Positions 14,654 through 23,163 of a DNA stretch of 64,000 nucleotides are shown here, one piece after another. The stretch's first letter is position 1. Each line of letters begins with the position of its first letter. The position numbers were made by a program, and so were the translations under genes. The DNA lies in contig RAYY01000012.1 of assembly GCA_003611875.1 (NCBI GenBank), forward strand, positions 42,332 through 106,331, written 5' to 3'. The stretch comes from a bacterium D16-56 (GTDB lineage Bacteria > Bacillota > Clostridia > Lachnospirales > Lachnospiraceae). Under the pieces are notes generated by a model. That model was given only the letters and a program-made list of their open reading frames with translations. It did not search any database and was not told the DNA's origin.

Positions 14654-16540
14654 ATGGGAAAAATTACGCTTTTGGTTTCCAGAGAAGAAATGCTTCATCA
14701 GGCCCACAACATTTTGCAGGAGAAAAAATATAAGATAAGGGATATGCGGGTAATTGATACATCTTCTGCAGTTACGGAAGCGCGGCGGTCGATCAGCGAA
14801 GGCGCTTCGATTATCATTGCCAGGGGACTTCAGGCATCTTTGATTAAACAGTATACCGATATTCCTGTGGTGGAGATTGTGCTGACTGCCCAGGAAATGG
14901 CCCTTTTGGTAACTCGGGCCAAGCAGATTGTAAAGAAACCGAAACCCATGATTGCAGTCGTGGGCTTTTATAATATGTTTTGTGACATGTCTTATTTTGA
15001 CGAGCTGTATGGGATCGTCCTGCAGACGTATTATGTCAGGCAGGGGAGTGAGCTGGAGGGCGCTGTGGAGGAGGCGGTAAAGCAGGGCGCTGATCTGATC
15101 ATTGGAGGAGACCTGGCTGTGTCAAAGGCCACAAAGGCAGGAGTGCCATCCCTATTTTTGTCCATGACAGAGGATTCTCTGCGTCAGGCATTTGCTATGG
15201 CAGAGCGGATGGACTATGCGGTCAGTGTGGAAAAGAAGACGGCAGCTCAGCTGGAAACCCTGCTGGATTATTCTTATAACGGCGTGATCCGTTTAGACGG
15301 AGCAGGGAGCATTACGGCTGTAAACCCTCTGATGGAGGATATGATGGGGAAAACCTGGCAGGAGCTGAAGGGGGTGGATATTCGGGATGCAGCCCCTCAA
15401 ATCAAGGAGGAGGAACTAAAGCGGGTTTTGGAGGACGGAGAGGAGTATTCCTTGTTTTTAGAATGGGGCAGAGGCTCTGTGTTTGCAGTTATGGCTCCGG
15501 TGCTTTATGAGGAACGGGTGGACGGCGTGATCATTACCTGTCACAAGGTGAAGAAAAGGCCTGTGCCTTCCCTGCAGAAAGGCGGTTTGGGAAAGAGTCT
15601 GCCGCCCTTGGTACGGTTTGAGGACATTTTACAGCAGTCGGAAGCCATGCAGAAATGTGTGCATCTGGCACGGCTGTACGCATTGTCCAAACAGCCGGTG
15701 GTACTGATGGGGGAGCCAGGGACAGAGAAGAGAATGCTGGCGGAGGCGATTCACAACAGCAGCAGCCGGGGAAATGCCCCGTTTTTGGATGTTCCCTGTG
15801 CAGGACTGACGGGGGAGGCACAGAGAGTCATGATTTTTGGGGAGCGGGGGGCTGTTTTGCAGGTCAACAGCGGTTCCCTGCTGATTCAGGATGCCCAGGA
15901 GCTGACTCCGGACAATCAGTATCGGCTGTATCAGCTGATTCGGTTTCGGGTTTGCCATGGCACAGATATTGCAAGCCTGCGCCGGGCGGATGTGCGGGTG
16001 ATGACAACGTTAGAGAAACCCCCGTCTGTACTGATGGCGGAGGGGAGACTGCGGCAGGATTTGGGCTATCTTCTGTCCGGCTTAGAGCTGACAGTGCCGC
16101 CGCTGCGGGAACGGGCAGAGGATCTGCAGAAGAAGCTGGAGGATACGGTGAGAGCGTGCTGTGAACGCTATTTGCGGTATCATGTGCTGACGGCCGGGGC
16201 AAAGAGGATGCTGCTGGATTATTCCTGGAAAGGAAATTTGTTTCAGATCGAGAGCTTCTGTGACCGGCTGATTCTGACGGCAAAGAAAAGGTCTGTGGAT
16301 GAGATTGCGGTGAGAAGGCTTTTAGACGAGCTGTATCCGGAGACGACAGACGAGATGGCTGGTAAGGAAGAAGCAGAGCCGTTTGGAGGAAATCTGGAGG
16401 CTAAGAGGATTGCAGATACGCTTAAAAAATATGGAGGAAATCGGGAAAAAACAGCAAAGGCGCTGGGGATCAGCAAGGCGACACTGTGGAGACACAGAAA
16501 GAAATATGGGATCGAGTGGAAGGGAGAGGAGAATGATTAG
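14654..16540 (+). CDS. PrpR-N domain transcriptional regulator with degenerate AAA+ domain
   Basis: The ATG at 14654 (AAAGGAA upstream) gives 628 residues; a TTG at 14621 is less likely. Domains: PrpR_N ligand-binding (about 5-175), PAS (about 190-290), sigma-54-activator-like AAA+ (about 315-500) and Fis-type HTH (about 575-625, NREKTAKALGISKATLWRHR). The AAA+ part is eroded: Walker A reads GEPGTEKR instead of GETGTGKE, and the GAFTGA loop that contacts sigma-54 is absent. It therefore probably binds DNA without activating sigma-54 polymerase. It sits directly upstream of the sugar-acid genes and likely controls or once controlled them. A terminator follows it. Confidence 0.85.
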   Translation: MGKITLLVSREEMLHQAHNILQEKKYKIRDMRVIDTSSAVTEARRSISEGASIIIARGLQASLIKQYTDIPVVEIVLTAQEMALLVTRAKQIVKKPKPMIAVVGFYNMFCDMSYFDELYGIVLQTYYVRQGSELEGAVEEAVKQGADLIIGGDLAVSKATKAGVPSLFLSMTEDSLRQAFAMAERMDYAVSVEKKTAAQLETLLDYSYNGVIRLDGAGSITAVNPLMEDMMGKTWQELKGVDIRDAAPQIKEEELKRVLEDGEEYSLFLEWGRGSVFAVMAPVLYEERVDGVIITCHKVKKRPVPSLQKGGLGKSLPPLVRFEDILQQSEAMQKCVHLARLYALSKQPVVLMGEPGTEKRMLAEAIHNSSSRGNAPFLDVPCAGLTGEAQRVMIFGERGAVLQVNSGSLLIQDAQELTPDNQYRLYQLIRFRVCHGTDIASLRRADVRVMTTLEKPPSVLMAEGRLRQDLGYLLSGLELTVPPLRERAEDLQKKLEDTVRACCERYLRYHVLTAGAKRMLLDYSWKGNLFQIESFCDRLILTAKKRSVDEIAVRRLLDELYPETTDEMAGKEEAEPFGGNLEAKRIADTLKKYGGNREKTAKALGISKATLWRHRKKYGIEWKGEEND

Positions 16541-16585
16541 AAGATGAAATATGAAACAAAATTGATATGAATATGAAATGAATGC

Positions 16586-16624
16586 AAGGAATATCGTTTC
16601 AGACATTGAAATGATATTCCTTTT
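16586..16624 (+). terminator. Rho-independent terminator after the PrpR-N regulator
   Basis: AAGGAATATCGTTTCA (16586-16601) pairs with TGAAATGATATTCCTT (16607-16622) with one wobble, followed by a T run. Confidence 0.85.
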
Positions 16625-16684
16625 GTATTAAAATTTCCCGGGGATTCATGGATTTCGTCAATAGCCAGAAGGGAGAAAATTTTT

Positions 16685-16751
16685 TATAATGCAGACATCC
16701 ATTCTGATTCAAGAAGCGGCGCCTTTGAGGAGCCAGGTTTAAGAATCAGAA
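16685..16751 (+). promoter_or_regulatory. -10 box and stem-loop leader of the garR operon
   Basis: TATAAT at 16685-16690 has no good -35. In the leader TTCTGATTC (16702-16710) is perfectly complementary to GAATCAGAA (16743-16751), and an inner stem GGCGCC/GGAGCC (about 16718-16734) can stack inside. The structure ends about 25 bases before the garR start. A regulatory RNA role is possible but unproven. Confidence 0.4.
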
Positions 16752-16776
16752 AATAAAGAAAGGCGAGGGAAAAGTA

Positions 16777-17505
16777 ATGAAGGTTGGATTTATTGGATTG
16801 GGGATCATGGGAAGGCCGATGGCAAAGAACCTGGTAAAAGCAGGTCACGATGTGGTAGTGTTTGACTTTAATAAGGAGGCTGTGGAGGATCTGGTATCCT
16901 GCGGAGCATCTTCTGCGGAAAACGGCAAGGAGGTGGCGTCTCAGGTTGAAGTGGTGATTACCATGGTTCCTAATTCTCCTCATGTCAGGAGTGCCGTGCT
17001 GGGCAAGGACGGTGTGGCTGAGGGCGCAAGACCAGGGCTTGTGCTGATTGACAAGTATTATGATATGCTGATGTTGATGGCCGGCTCTGTTGTATATGTA
17101 GGGGAGCTGGGATCCGGCAATGTGGCAAAGCTGGCCAACCAGATCGTGGTTGCAGTAAATATTGCCGCAGTTTCCGAGGCGCTGACCTTTGCTAAGAAGG
17201 CAGGCACGGATCCGGAGCTGGTATATCAGGCTATCCGGGGCGGACTGGCAGGCTCTACGGTTATGGATGCCAAGGCTCCCATGATTCTGGCAAGAAACTT
17301 TAAGCCGGGCTTCCGCATTGAGCTGCACATTAAGGATCTGAATAACGCGCTGAATGCTGCCCATGCGATCAGCTCTCCTGTCCCGCTGACCGGACAGTTA
17401 ATGGAGATCATGCAGGGGCTGAAGGCAGACGGATATGAGAAAGAGGATCATTCCAGCATTGTAAAATATTATGAGAAGATCGCAAATACTACGGTAGAGT
17501 CATAA
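16777..17505 (+). pseudogene. garR: Tartronate semialdehyde (2-hydroxy-3-oxopropionate) reductase, internal deletion
   Basis: The frame encodes 242 residues where the family has about 295. The N-terminal NAD-binding motif GFIGLGIMGRPMAKNL and the C-terminal domain with the catalytic Lys region (GNVAKLANQ) are well preserved. Residue block VLID runs straight into KYYDMLMLMAG: about 50 residues that normally follow VLID, including the substrate-binding DAPVSGG loop, are missing without a frameshift. The enzyme should therefore be inactive. It would reduce tartronate semialdehyde to glycerate in glucarate/galactarate breakdown, matching garK and gudD nearby. It heads the operon, with the DapA-family gene 29 bases downstream. 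Confidence 0.85.
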
Positions 17506-17534
17506 TACGGCAGGATTTCAGAAAGGAGCAGGGT

Positions 17535-18437
17535 ATGAATACGGATTTTATTAAGGGTGTGGTAGTTCCCATCTTAACTCCGATTGACGCCGAGGAAAGA
17601 ATCCATGAAAGGAAGCTTCGTGAGCAGGTGGATTATGTGATTGAAGGCGGAGTTTTAGGAATTCTGGCATTTGGAAGCAACGGCGAGTTCTATGTCATCG
17701 AGGAGGATGAGATGGAGCGGGGCTTAAAGATCATGGTGGATCAGGCTGCCGGGCGGGTTCCGGTATATTTTGGAATCGGCGCCATCAGCACAAGGAAATG
17801 TGTCCGTCTGGCTAAGATGGCGGAGGCTAACGGTGCGGCAGGCATCTCGATTCTGCAGCCCATGTTCTTAAAGCCCACGGAGGCAGAGCTTTACCTGCAC
17901 TTTAAGACCATTGCAGAGGCGGTTCCCAAAATCCCGGTGCTTTTGTATAACAACCCCGGGCGGGTGGGATATACCATGTCCGGCAATCTGGTGGAACGGC
18001 TGGCCCATGAGGTGAACAACATTGTGGGGATGAAGGATACCAGCGGAGATATTACCTAGACTGCAGAATTTATCCGAAGAACCAGAGATGTGGACTTTAA
18101 GGTGTTTGGAGGAAAGGATACTTTGCTGTATGCATCCATGTGCCACGGAGCCGTGGGCGGGGTCTGCACGGCGGCTAACTTTATGCCGGAGCTGATTACG
18201 GATGTGTACAATAAATTTGTGGCCGGTGATTGGAAAGGGTCTTTGGAAGCGCAGTTTAAGCTGAATCCGGTTCGTCTGTCTATGGATGGGGCAAGCTTCC
18301 CGGTGGCGGCAAAGGATATGGCAAATTTAAGGGGCAGGGATATTGGCGCACCTTATACGCCGAATCTGGCGACTCCGGAGGGACCGGTATTAGAAAAGAT
18401 CAAGACAGAGATGAAAAATGCAGGCTTGATCGGATAG
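17535..18437 (+). pseudogene. DapA-family aldolase/dehydratase interrupted by an amber codon
   Basis: The full frame is 300 codons, the normal length for the dihydrodipicolinate synthase/N-acetylneuraminate lyase family, but codon 175 (18057-18059) is TAG. The expected reading is SGDIT-Q-TAEFIRR, so a single C-to-T change (CAG to TAG) explains it. Before the stop are the family motifs GSNGEFYVI, YNNPGRVGY and the Schiff-base Lys in VGMKDTSGD; the rest of the barrel continues in the same frame to 18437. In this context the likely reaction is on a keto-deoxy sugar acid (for example keto-deoxyglucarate) rather than lysine synthesis. Readthrough or sequencing error are alternatives. Confidence 0.88.
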
Positions 18438-18485
18438 ATAGTGAATGATTATAAAAGCTGGTATGGCATGCTCATACCGGCAGCG

Positions 18486-18529
18486 AGCCGGCATTCCTCC
18501 TGGACATTTGCCGGCTTGTTGTATATAAT
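18486..18529 (+). promoter_or_regulatory. Promoter of garK nested in a hairpin
   Basis: TGGACA (18501-18506) and TATAAT (18524-18529) with 17-base spacing form a strong sigma-A promoter. The -35 lies in the loop of a perfect 8-bp hairpin, AGCCGGCA (18486-18493) with TGCCGGCT (18509-18516), which could act on the upstream transcript. Confidence 0.7.
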
Positions 18530-18575
18530 AAATAGAATGCTGCACTGCTTTTTGACAGTGCGGGAAGGAGAGGCT

Positions 18576-19715
18576 ATGAGATTTTTATTTGCATCAGACT
18601 CGTTTAAAGGAACCTTGTCCTCAGAGCAGATCATCCGATTGCTGACCGATTCGGCAAATCGGATTTTTCCGGGATGTGAGACGAAGGGGGTGCCGATTGC
18701 CGACGGAGGAGAGGGAACCGTGGATGCGGTGATTACCGTGACAAAGGGTGAGATTCGGACCGCAGACGTTCATGGGCCTTTGATGGAAAAGACGGCGGCC
18801 TCTTACGGCATTTTTCACGGGGATTCGGCGATTATTGAGATGGCGGCAGCTTCCGGCCTGCCCATGGTGCCGGCAGAGAAAAGAAATCCCTTACATACAA
18901 CCACCTATGGCACGGGAGAGCTGATTCGGGACGCCTTGGATGCAAGGTATCGGAAGCTGTCCATTGCCATTGGAGGAAGCGCCACCAATGACGGCGGCAT
19001 GGGGGCCATGCGGGCCCTGGGAGTTCGCTTTTTGGATGAAAAGGCCGACGAGCTTATGGGTACAGGCTCAGATTTGGGCAGGGTTCGGGATATTGATATT
19101 TCCGGACTGCATCCGGCAGTGGCTGAAGCGGAGATTACCGTTATGTGTGATGTAAATAATCCTCTTACCGGACCGGACGGAGCTGCCTATACCTTTGGAA
19201 AGCAGAAGGGCGGCACACCGGAGATTTTAGATGAGCTGGAGGCAGGGATGAAGCAGTATGCCGGCGTGATTGCACAGAAGCTGGGAATCGATGTGGACAA
19301 GATTGCAGGAGCCGGCGCAGCAGGCGGCTTGGGAGCGGCCCTGTGTGTATTTCTTCATGCCAGATTAAAATCAGGCATTGAGACCGTACTGGATCTGATT
19401 GACTTTGACGGGCTGCTGGACGGCACGGATCTGGTAGTCACCGGGGAAGGGCGGATCGACTGGCAGTCTGCATTCGGAAAGGTTCCCAGCGGAGTGGGCC
19501 AGCGCTGTAAGGCGAAAGGGATTCCTGCAGTTGCCATTGTGGGCGGTATGGGCCAGGGAGCCGAGAAAATCTATGAATTTGGCATTGACAGCATTCTGCC
19601 TGCGATTCATGGCGCAATGGATATTCAGGAGGCATGCAGCCGGGCAGAGGAGCTGTATGCCAATGCTGCGGAGCGTATGTTCCGGATGATACGGGTCGGC
19701 ATGGGACTAAAATAA
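18576..19715 (+). CDS. garK: Glycerate 2-kinase, GarK family
   Basis: A 379-residue intact protein. ATG at 18576 follows GGAAGGAG (18563-18570) and begins the conserved MRFLFASDSFKGTLSS. Other family blocks are VPIADGGEGTVDA, IGGSATNDGGMG, CDVNNPLTGPDGAA, GAGAAGGLGAAL and TGEGRIDWQS. It phosphorylates D-glycerate to 2-phosphoglycerate in the cytoplasm, the last step of glucarate/galactarate or glyoxylate-derived glycerate use. It has its own promoter and, unlike the two genes before it, shows no damage. The strong promoter may explain why it remains under selection. Confidence 0.93.
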   Translation: MRFLFASDSFKGTLSSEQIIRLLTDSANRIFPGCETKGVPIADGGEGTVDAVITVTKGEIRTADVHGPLMEKTAASYGIFHGDSAIIEMAAASGLPMVPAEKRNPLHTTTYGTGELIRDALDARYRKLSIAIGGSATNDGGMGAMRALGVRFLDEKADELMGTGSDLGRVRDIDISGLHPAVAEAEITVMCDVNNPLTGPDGAAYTFGKQKGGTPEILDELEAGMKQYAGVIAQKLGIDVDKIAGAGAAGGLGAALCVFLHARLKSGIETVLDLIDFDGLLDGTDLVVTGEGRIDWQSAFGKVPSGVGQRCKAKGIPAVAIVGGMGQGAEKIYEFGIDSILPAIHGAMDIQEACSRAEELYANAAERMFRMIRVGMGLK

Positions 19716-19763
19716 CAGAGAACGCTTAAAATACGGAAGGTGTAATGCAGGAGGATATGGAAT

Positions 19764-20672
19764 ATGGAGATGTCTGGTTTACTGAATCTGCAGGGAGAAA
19801 TGTTTCTTCTGCTGGTGGCAGGGGCAGTAATGCGAAGGAAAGGGATTCTGCCGGCATCGGCAAAGGATATTTTGACGGATTTGGTTCTTTATCTGGTGCT
19901 TCCCTGCAATATTATTCATTCCTTTCGTATGGAGTTTGATCTGAAAATACTGGGAAGTGTTCTGGCTGTCATAGTGGTGGCGGTGATGATCCAGGTGCTG
20001 TGTATGGTTTTAAGCCGCATTTTATATAATAAGGAAGAACCTGGCCGGAAAAAGGTGTTCCAATATGCCACTTTGGTATCCAATGCCGGATTTATGGGAA
20101 ATCCCATTGCAGAGGGGGTTTTTGGCGCCCAAGGATTGATGTATGCATCTATTTATCTGGTGCCTCAGCGGATCGTGATGTGGTCGGCAGGCATTGCCTG
20201 TTTTACGGAAAGCAGCAGTTTAAAAGAGGTGGCAAAAAAGGTGGCCACCCATCCTTGTATCGTGTCAGTCTATATTGGGTTGGTCTTGATGATTGGGCAG
20301 GTTCCCCTTCCGGAGTTTTTGGGAATGACCATAAAAACCGTGGGAGCCTGCACCACGCCGCTTTCCATGCTGCTGATCGGGACGATTTTTGCGGATCTGA
20401 AGCTGGCCGGGATGGTCAGCATTCCGGTACTACGATATACCTTGATTCGTTTAGCGGTTATTCCTGGAATTGCCTGGCTGGGCTGCCGCCTTTGCGGGGT
20501 GGATCCCCTGGTTACCGGGGTGTCTGTACTTTTAGCGGCAATGCCGGCAGGCAGCACTACGGCGATTTTGGCCAACAAATACCAGGGAGATGTGGAGTTT
20601 GCCACAAAATGCGTGGTGTTTTCCACGCTGATGACTTTGGTGACGGTGCCTTTGTGGTGCCTGGTTCTGTAG
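19764..20672 (+). CDS. AEC (auxin efflux carrier) family permease
   Basis: A 302-residue protein with about ten membrane segments and the AEC-family blocks LVLYLVLPCNIIHSF near residue 45, ATLVSNAGFMGNPI near residue 105 and LLAAMPAGSTTAILANKY near residue 260. Bacterial AEC members move organic acids such as malate or malonate. Lying between garK and a PPC-domain gene in a sugar-acid locus, it may carry a C3 or C4 acid; the direction and substrate cannot be read from sequence. AGGAGG (19748-19753) precedes the ATG. It appears intact. Confidence 0.87.
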   Translation: MEMSGLLNLQGEMFLLLVAGAVMRRKGILPASAKDILTDLVLYLVLPCNIIHSFRMEFDLKILGSVLAVIVVAVMIQVLCMVLSRILYNKEEPGRKKVFQYATLVSNAGFMGNPIAEGVFGAQGLMYASIYLVPQRIVMWSAGIACFTESSSLKEVAKKVATHPCIVSVYIGLVLMIGQVPLPEFLGMTIKTVGACTTPLSMLLIGTIFADLKLAGMVSIPVLRYTLIRLAVIPGIAWLGCRLCGVDPLVTGVSVLLAAMPAGSTTAILANKYQGDVEFATKCVVFSTLMTLVTVPLWCLVL

Positions 20673-20725
20673 ATCGAGCGGAGGAAAGGGCTTGTGCTGT
20701 GGAATGTGCACAGAATGGAGGAAAA

Positions 20726-21145
20726 ATGGAATATAAGCAGATAGGAAATCATTATGTTATGCGGGTGGACCCGGGGGAGGAGATCCTGGAAAAAATAGAG
20801 GAATTGTGCCGAAGAGAGAATATTCGGGCAGGATCTGCTGTTGGGCTGGGAGCATCCAACCGGGCGGTGGTAGGGCTGTTTGATACGAGAAATAAGGTTT
20901 ATCAAAAAAAAGAGCTGACCGGACCCATGGAGATTACCTCCCTGGTAGGAAATATTTCTACAAAAGACGGGGAGACGTATCTTCACTTTCATGTGAATTT
21001 GTGTGATGAGGAAATGAGGATCCGGGGAGGACATATGAATGCCTGCTATGTTTCCGCTACGGCAGAGATTACGGTGACAAAGCTGGAGGGAACCATAGAG
21101 CGCAGGATGAATGAGGAGATTGGGCTGAATTTGTATCGATTTTAG
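20726..21145 (+). CDS. PPC/DUF296 domain protein
   Basis: A 139-residue protein made of a single PPC (DUF296) domain: VMRVDPGEEILEKIEELC, GSAVGLGASNRAVVGLF, EITSLVGNIS and LHFHVNL, followed by GGHMNACYVSATAEI. The HFH with the later GGH resembles the metal-binding histidines of bacterial homologues. The start ATG at 20726 is preceded by TGGAGG; frames starting further upstream run through the AEC gene in another frame and are not credible. The domain is linked to DNA-binding AT-hook proteins in plants, but the bacterial single-domain forms have no firm function. It lies 53 bases behind the AEC permease and is likely cotranscribed. Confidence 0.85.
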   Translation: MEYKQIGNHYVMRVDPGEEILEKIEELCRRENIRAGSAVGLGASNRAVVGLFDTRNKVYQKKELTGPMEITSLVGNISTKDGETYLHFHVNLCDEEMRIRGGHMNACYVSATAEITVTKLEGTIERRMNEEIGLNLYRF

Positions 21146-21185
21146 ATGACATTTTGGCTTGGTCTGTCCATCTTTTTGAAATCTC

Positions 21186-21214
21186 TTGTCTTATAAGGAA
21201 TAACATGATAGAAT
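21186..21214 (+). promoter_or_regulatory. Sigma-A promoter of the MATE gene
   Basis: TTGTCT (21186-21191) and TAGAAT (21209-21214), 17 bases apart, with TG at 21206-21207 extending the -10. Confidence 0.6.
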
Positions 21215-21269
21215 CAGTTTTACACGCAAAAATTCCCATGGTATTTTATGGACAGGAGGACAAAAATCT

Positions 21270-22637
21270 ATGGAAGTGAATCAGAAGACAGATTTGTTTG
21301 AACGAATACCCATTTCCCGGGCCGTAGCCCAGCTTACCATACCCACGATCTTAAGCTCATTGGTGATGGTGATCTATAATATGGCAGACACATATTTTGT
21401 GGGGATGGTCAATGATCCCATCCAGAATGCGGCGGTTGCCTTAGCATCTCCTGTACTGCTGGCTTTCAATGCGGTGAACAATCTGTTTGGAGTGGGAAGC
21501 TCCAGCATGATGAGCCGCGCATTGGGAAGTAAGGATTATGAGACCGTGCGGCGCAGCTCGGCGTTCGGATTTTATTGTTCCCTGATCTGCGGGGTAGTAT
21601 TTTCCTTGATGTGTCTGGTTTTTCGGGAACCGCTGCTGGTGCTTTTGGGAGCAGATGGGAGCACGGCCGGCGCTACTGGTGAGTATCTGCAATGGACTGT
21701 GATCTGCGGTGCTGCGCCTGCAATTCTCAATGTGGTAATGGCATATATGGTCCGATCAGAGGGCGCTGCTTTTCATGCCAGTGTGGGAACCATGAGCGGC
21801 TGTATTCTGAACATTATCCTGGATCCGATTTTTATTCTTCCCTGGGGGCTTAATATGGGAGCTGCGGGAGCCGGACTTGCCACCTTTCTTTCCAATTGTG
21901 TGGCATGTATCTATTTTTTTGTTCTGCTGTATGTGAGGCGGAGGAGTACGTTTGTGTGTGTATTGCCTCATAAGTTCAGCCTGGAGAGGGCCGTTGTTCT
22001 GGGAATCTGTGCAGTGGGAATCCCGGCTGCGATTCAGAATCTTCTGAATGTAACAGGTATGACGATTCTGAACAATTTTACTTCGTCCTTTGGTGCGGAC
22101 GCAGTGGCTGCTATGGGGATTGCCCAAAAGCTCAACATGGTTCCCATGCAGGTGGCGCTGGGCTTTTCCCAGGGGATCATGCCGTTGATCAGCTATAATT
22201 ATGCCAGTGGAAATATAAAGCGAATGAAAGAAGGGCTTTTGTTTGTGGCCAGGATTATGCTGCCGTTTATTACGACAGTGGCACTGCTGTATTATCTGGG
22301 GGCGGGAAGCCTGATCGGCGCTTTTATGAAAAATGATGCCATCATAGCATATGGAAGCCGTTTTCTGCGGGGATTCTGTCTGGGTCTGCCTTTTATCTGT
22401 ATGGATTTTCTGGCAGTGGGCGTATTTCAGGCGATCGGACTGGGAAAGGCGGCGCTGCTGTTTGCTGTTTTGAGAAAGATAGCCCTGGAGATTCCGGCAT
22501 TGTATATATTGAATTTCCTATTCCCTCTTTACGGGCTTGCTTATGCGCAGTTTACAGCAGAGTTTGTACTGGCCGCGGCGGCTGTGGTGATGCTGGGAAG
22601 GATTTTTGGAAGGCTGCAGAAAGGGCAGCGAATTTAG
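21270..22637 (+). CDS. MATE family efflux transporter
   Basis: A 455-residue protein with twelve hydrophobic segments in two homologous halves, opening with the MATE-typical amphipathic start (FERIPISRAVAQLTIPTILSS) and YNMADTYFVGM. Members export cationic drugs or metabolites with Na+ or H+ exchange; the substrate is not predictable. AGGAGG precedes the ATG. It has its own promoter and terminator, so it is a separate unit inserted among the sugar-acid remnants. No disruption is visible. Confidence 0.92.
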   Translation: MEVNQKTDLFERIPISRAVAQLTIPTILSSLVMVIYNMADTYFVGMVNDPIQNAAVALASPVLLAFNAVNNLFGVGSSSMMSRALGSKDYETVRRSSAFGFYCSLICGVVFSLMCLVFREPLLVLLGADGSTAGATGEYLQWTVICGAAPAILNVVMAYMVRSEGAAFHASVGTMSGCILNIILDPIFILPWGLNMGAAGAGLATFLSNCVACIYFFVLLYVRRRSTFVCVLPHKFSLERAVVLGICAVGIPAAIQNLLNVTGMTILNNFTSSFGADAVAAMGIAQKLNMVPMQVALGFSQGIMPLISYNYASGNIKRMKEGLLFVARIMLPFITTVALLYYLGAGSLIGAFMKNDAIIAYGSRFLRGFCLGLPFICMDFLAVGVFQAIGLGKAALLFAVLRKIALEIPALYILNFLFPLYGLAYAQFTAEFVLAAAAVVMLGRIFGRLQKGQRI

Positions 22638-22687
22638 CATAGGGCTTTGATTGTTTTCGGGTCATGATCCAAGGTATTTGCTTACTG

Positions 22688-22712
22688 CGGGTCACGACCC
22701 GTTTATTTTTTA
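22688..22712 (+). terminator. Terminator after the MATE gene
   Basis: CGGGTCACGACCCG (22688-22701) forms a tight GC hairpin followed by TTTATTTTTTAT. Confidence 0.8.
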
Positions 22713-22769
22713 TAGCGGGATCCAGTGGAAATTTTATGGCAAAATCCGGCGGAAATATGTGCCTGATTT

Positions 22770-23163
22770 TTAAGCTTTGTCCTGCAGCATCATTTTCATG
22801 GCTTCATGAAGCCGGGCGCAGCTTTCCTCGCCGGCAGCCACATAAGGAGAATCAATGAGATAGTCCTCTAAGGTTTTTAGCTGTGAATCGGTTCCTTCCA
22901 AGCCCAGCTCCCGGATGGACAGGGGCATATCCATGTCAGCCATGTATTGCTTTAATTCCTCCTTATCCTGGGGCAGACGGTTATAATAGAGCTGGGTGAA
23001 CAGGCCCACAGCCACGATCTCGCCATGGAGGGCGTTTTTGGCTTCCTGGGTAAAAAAGGTCCGGATGCCGCCATAGATCATATGCCCCAGGGCGGACTGG
23101 GAAAAGCTCTTGGTAATGTTGGCAATGACTCCGGTGACGGCAATGCTTCTGTCTATGGCAGGC
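22770..23163 (-). pseudogene. Glycerol-dehydrogenase-like (iron-containing ADH family) C-terminal fragment
   Basis: About 130 residues remain of a protein that is normally about 360-380. IAVTGVIANITKSFSQSALGH and HGEIVAVGLFTQLYYN (approximate ends) are the helical C-terminal domain of GldA-type dehydrogenases, including the metal-ligand His of the HGE segment. The entire NAD-binding N-terminal half is missing. At about 23152-23166 the reading frame meets, head to head, the signal-peptide region of a tctC remnant on the other strand, so one deletion or rearrangement removed the fronts of both genes. The fragment has no start codon of its own with a ribosome site. Confidence 0.8.

Noticed and set aside
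16541..16776. Sigma-54 promoter controlling garR
   Set aside because: No TGGCAC-N5-TTGC element is seen, and the adjacent regulator lacks the sigma-54 contact motif.
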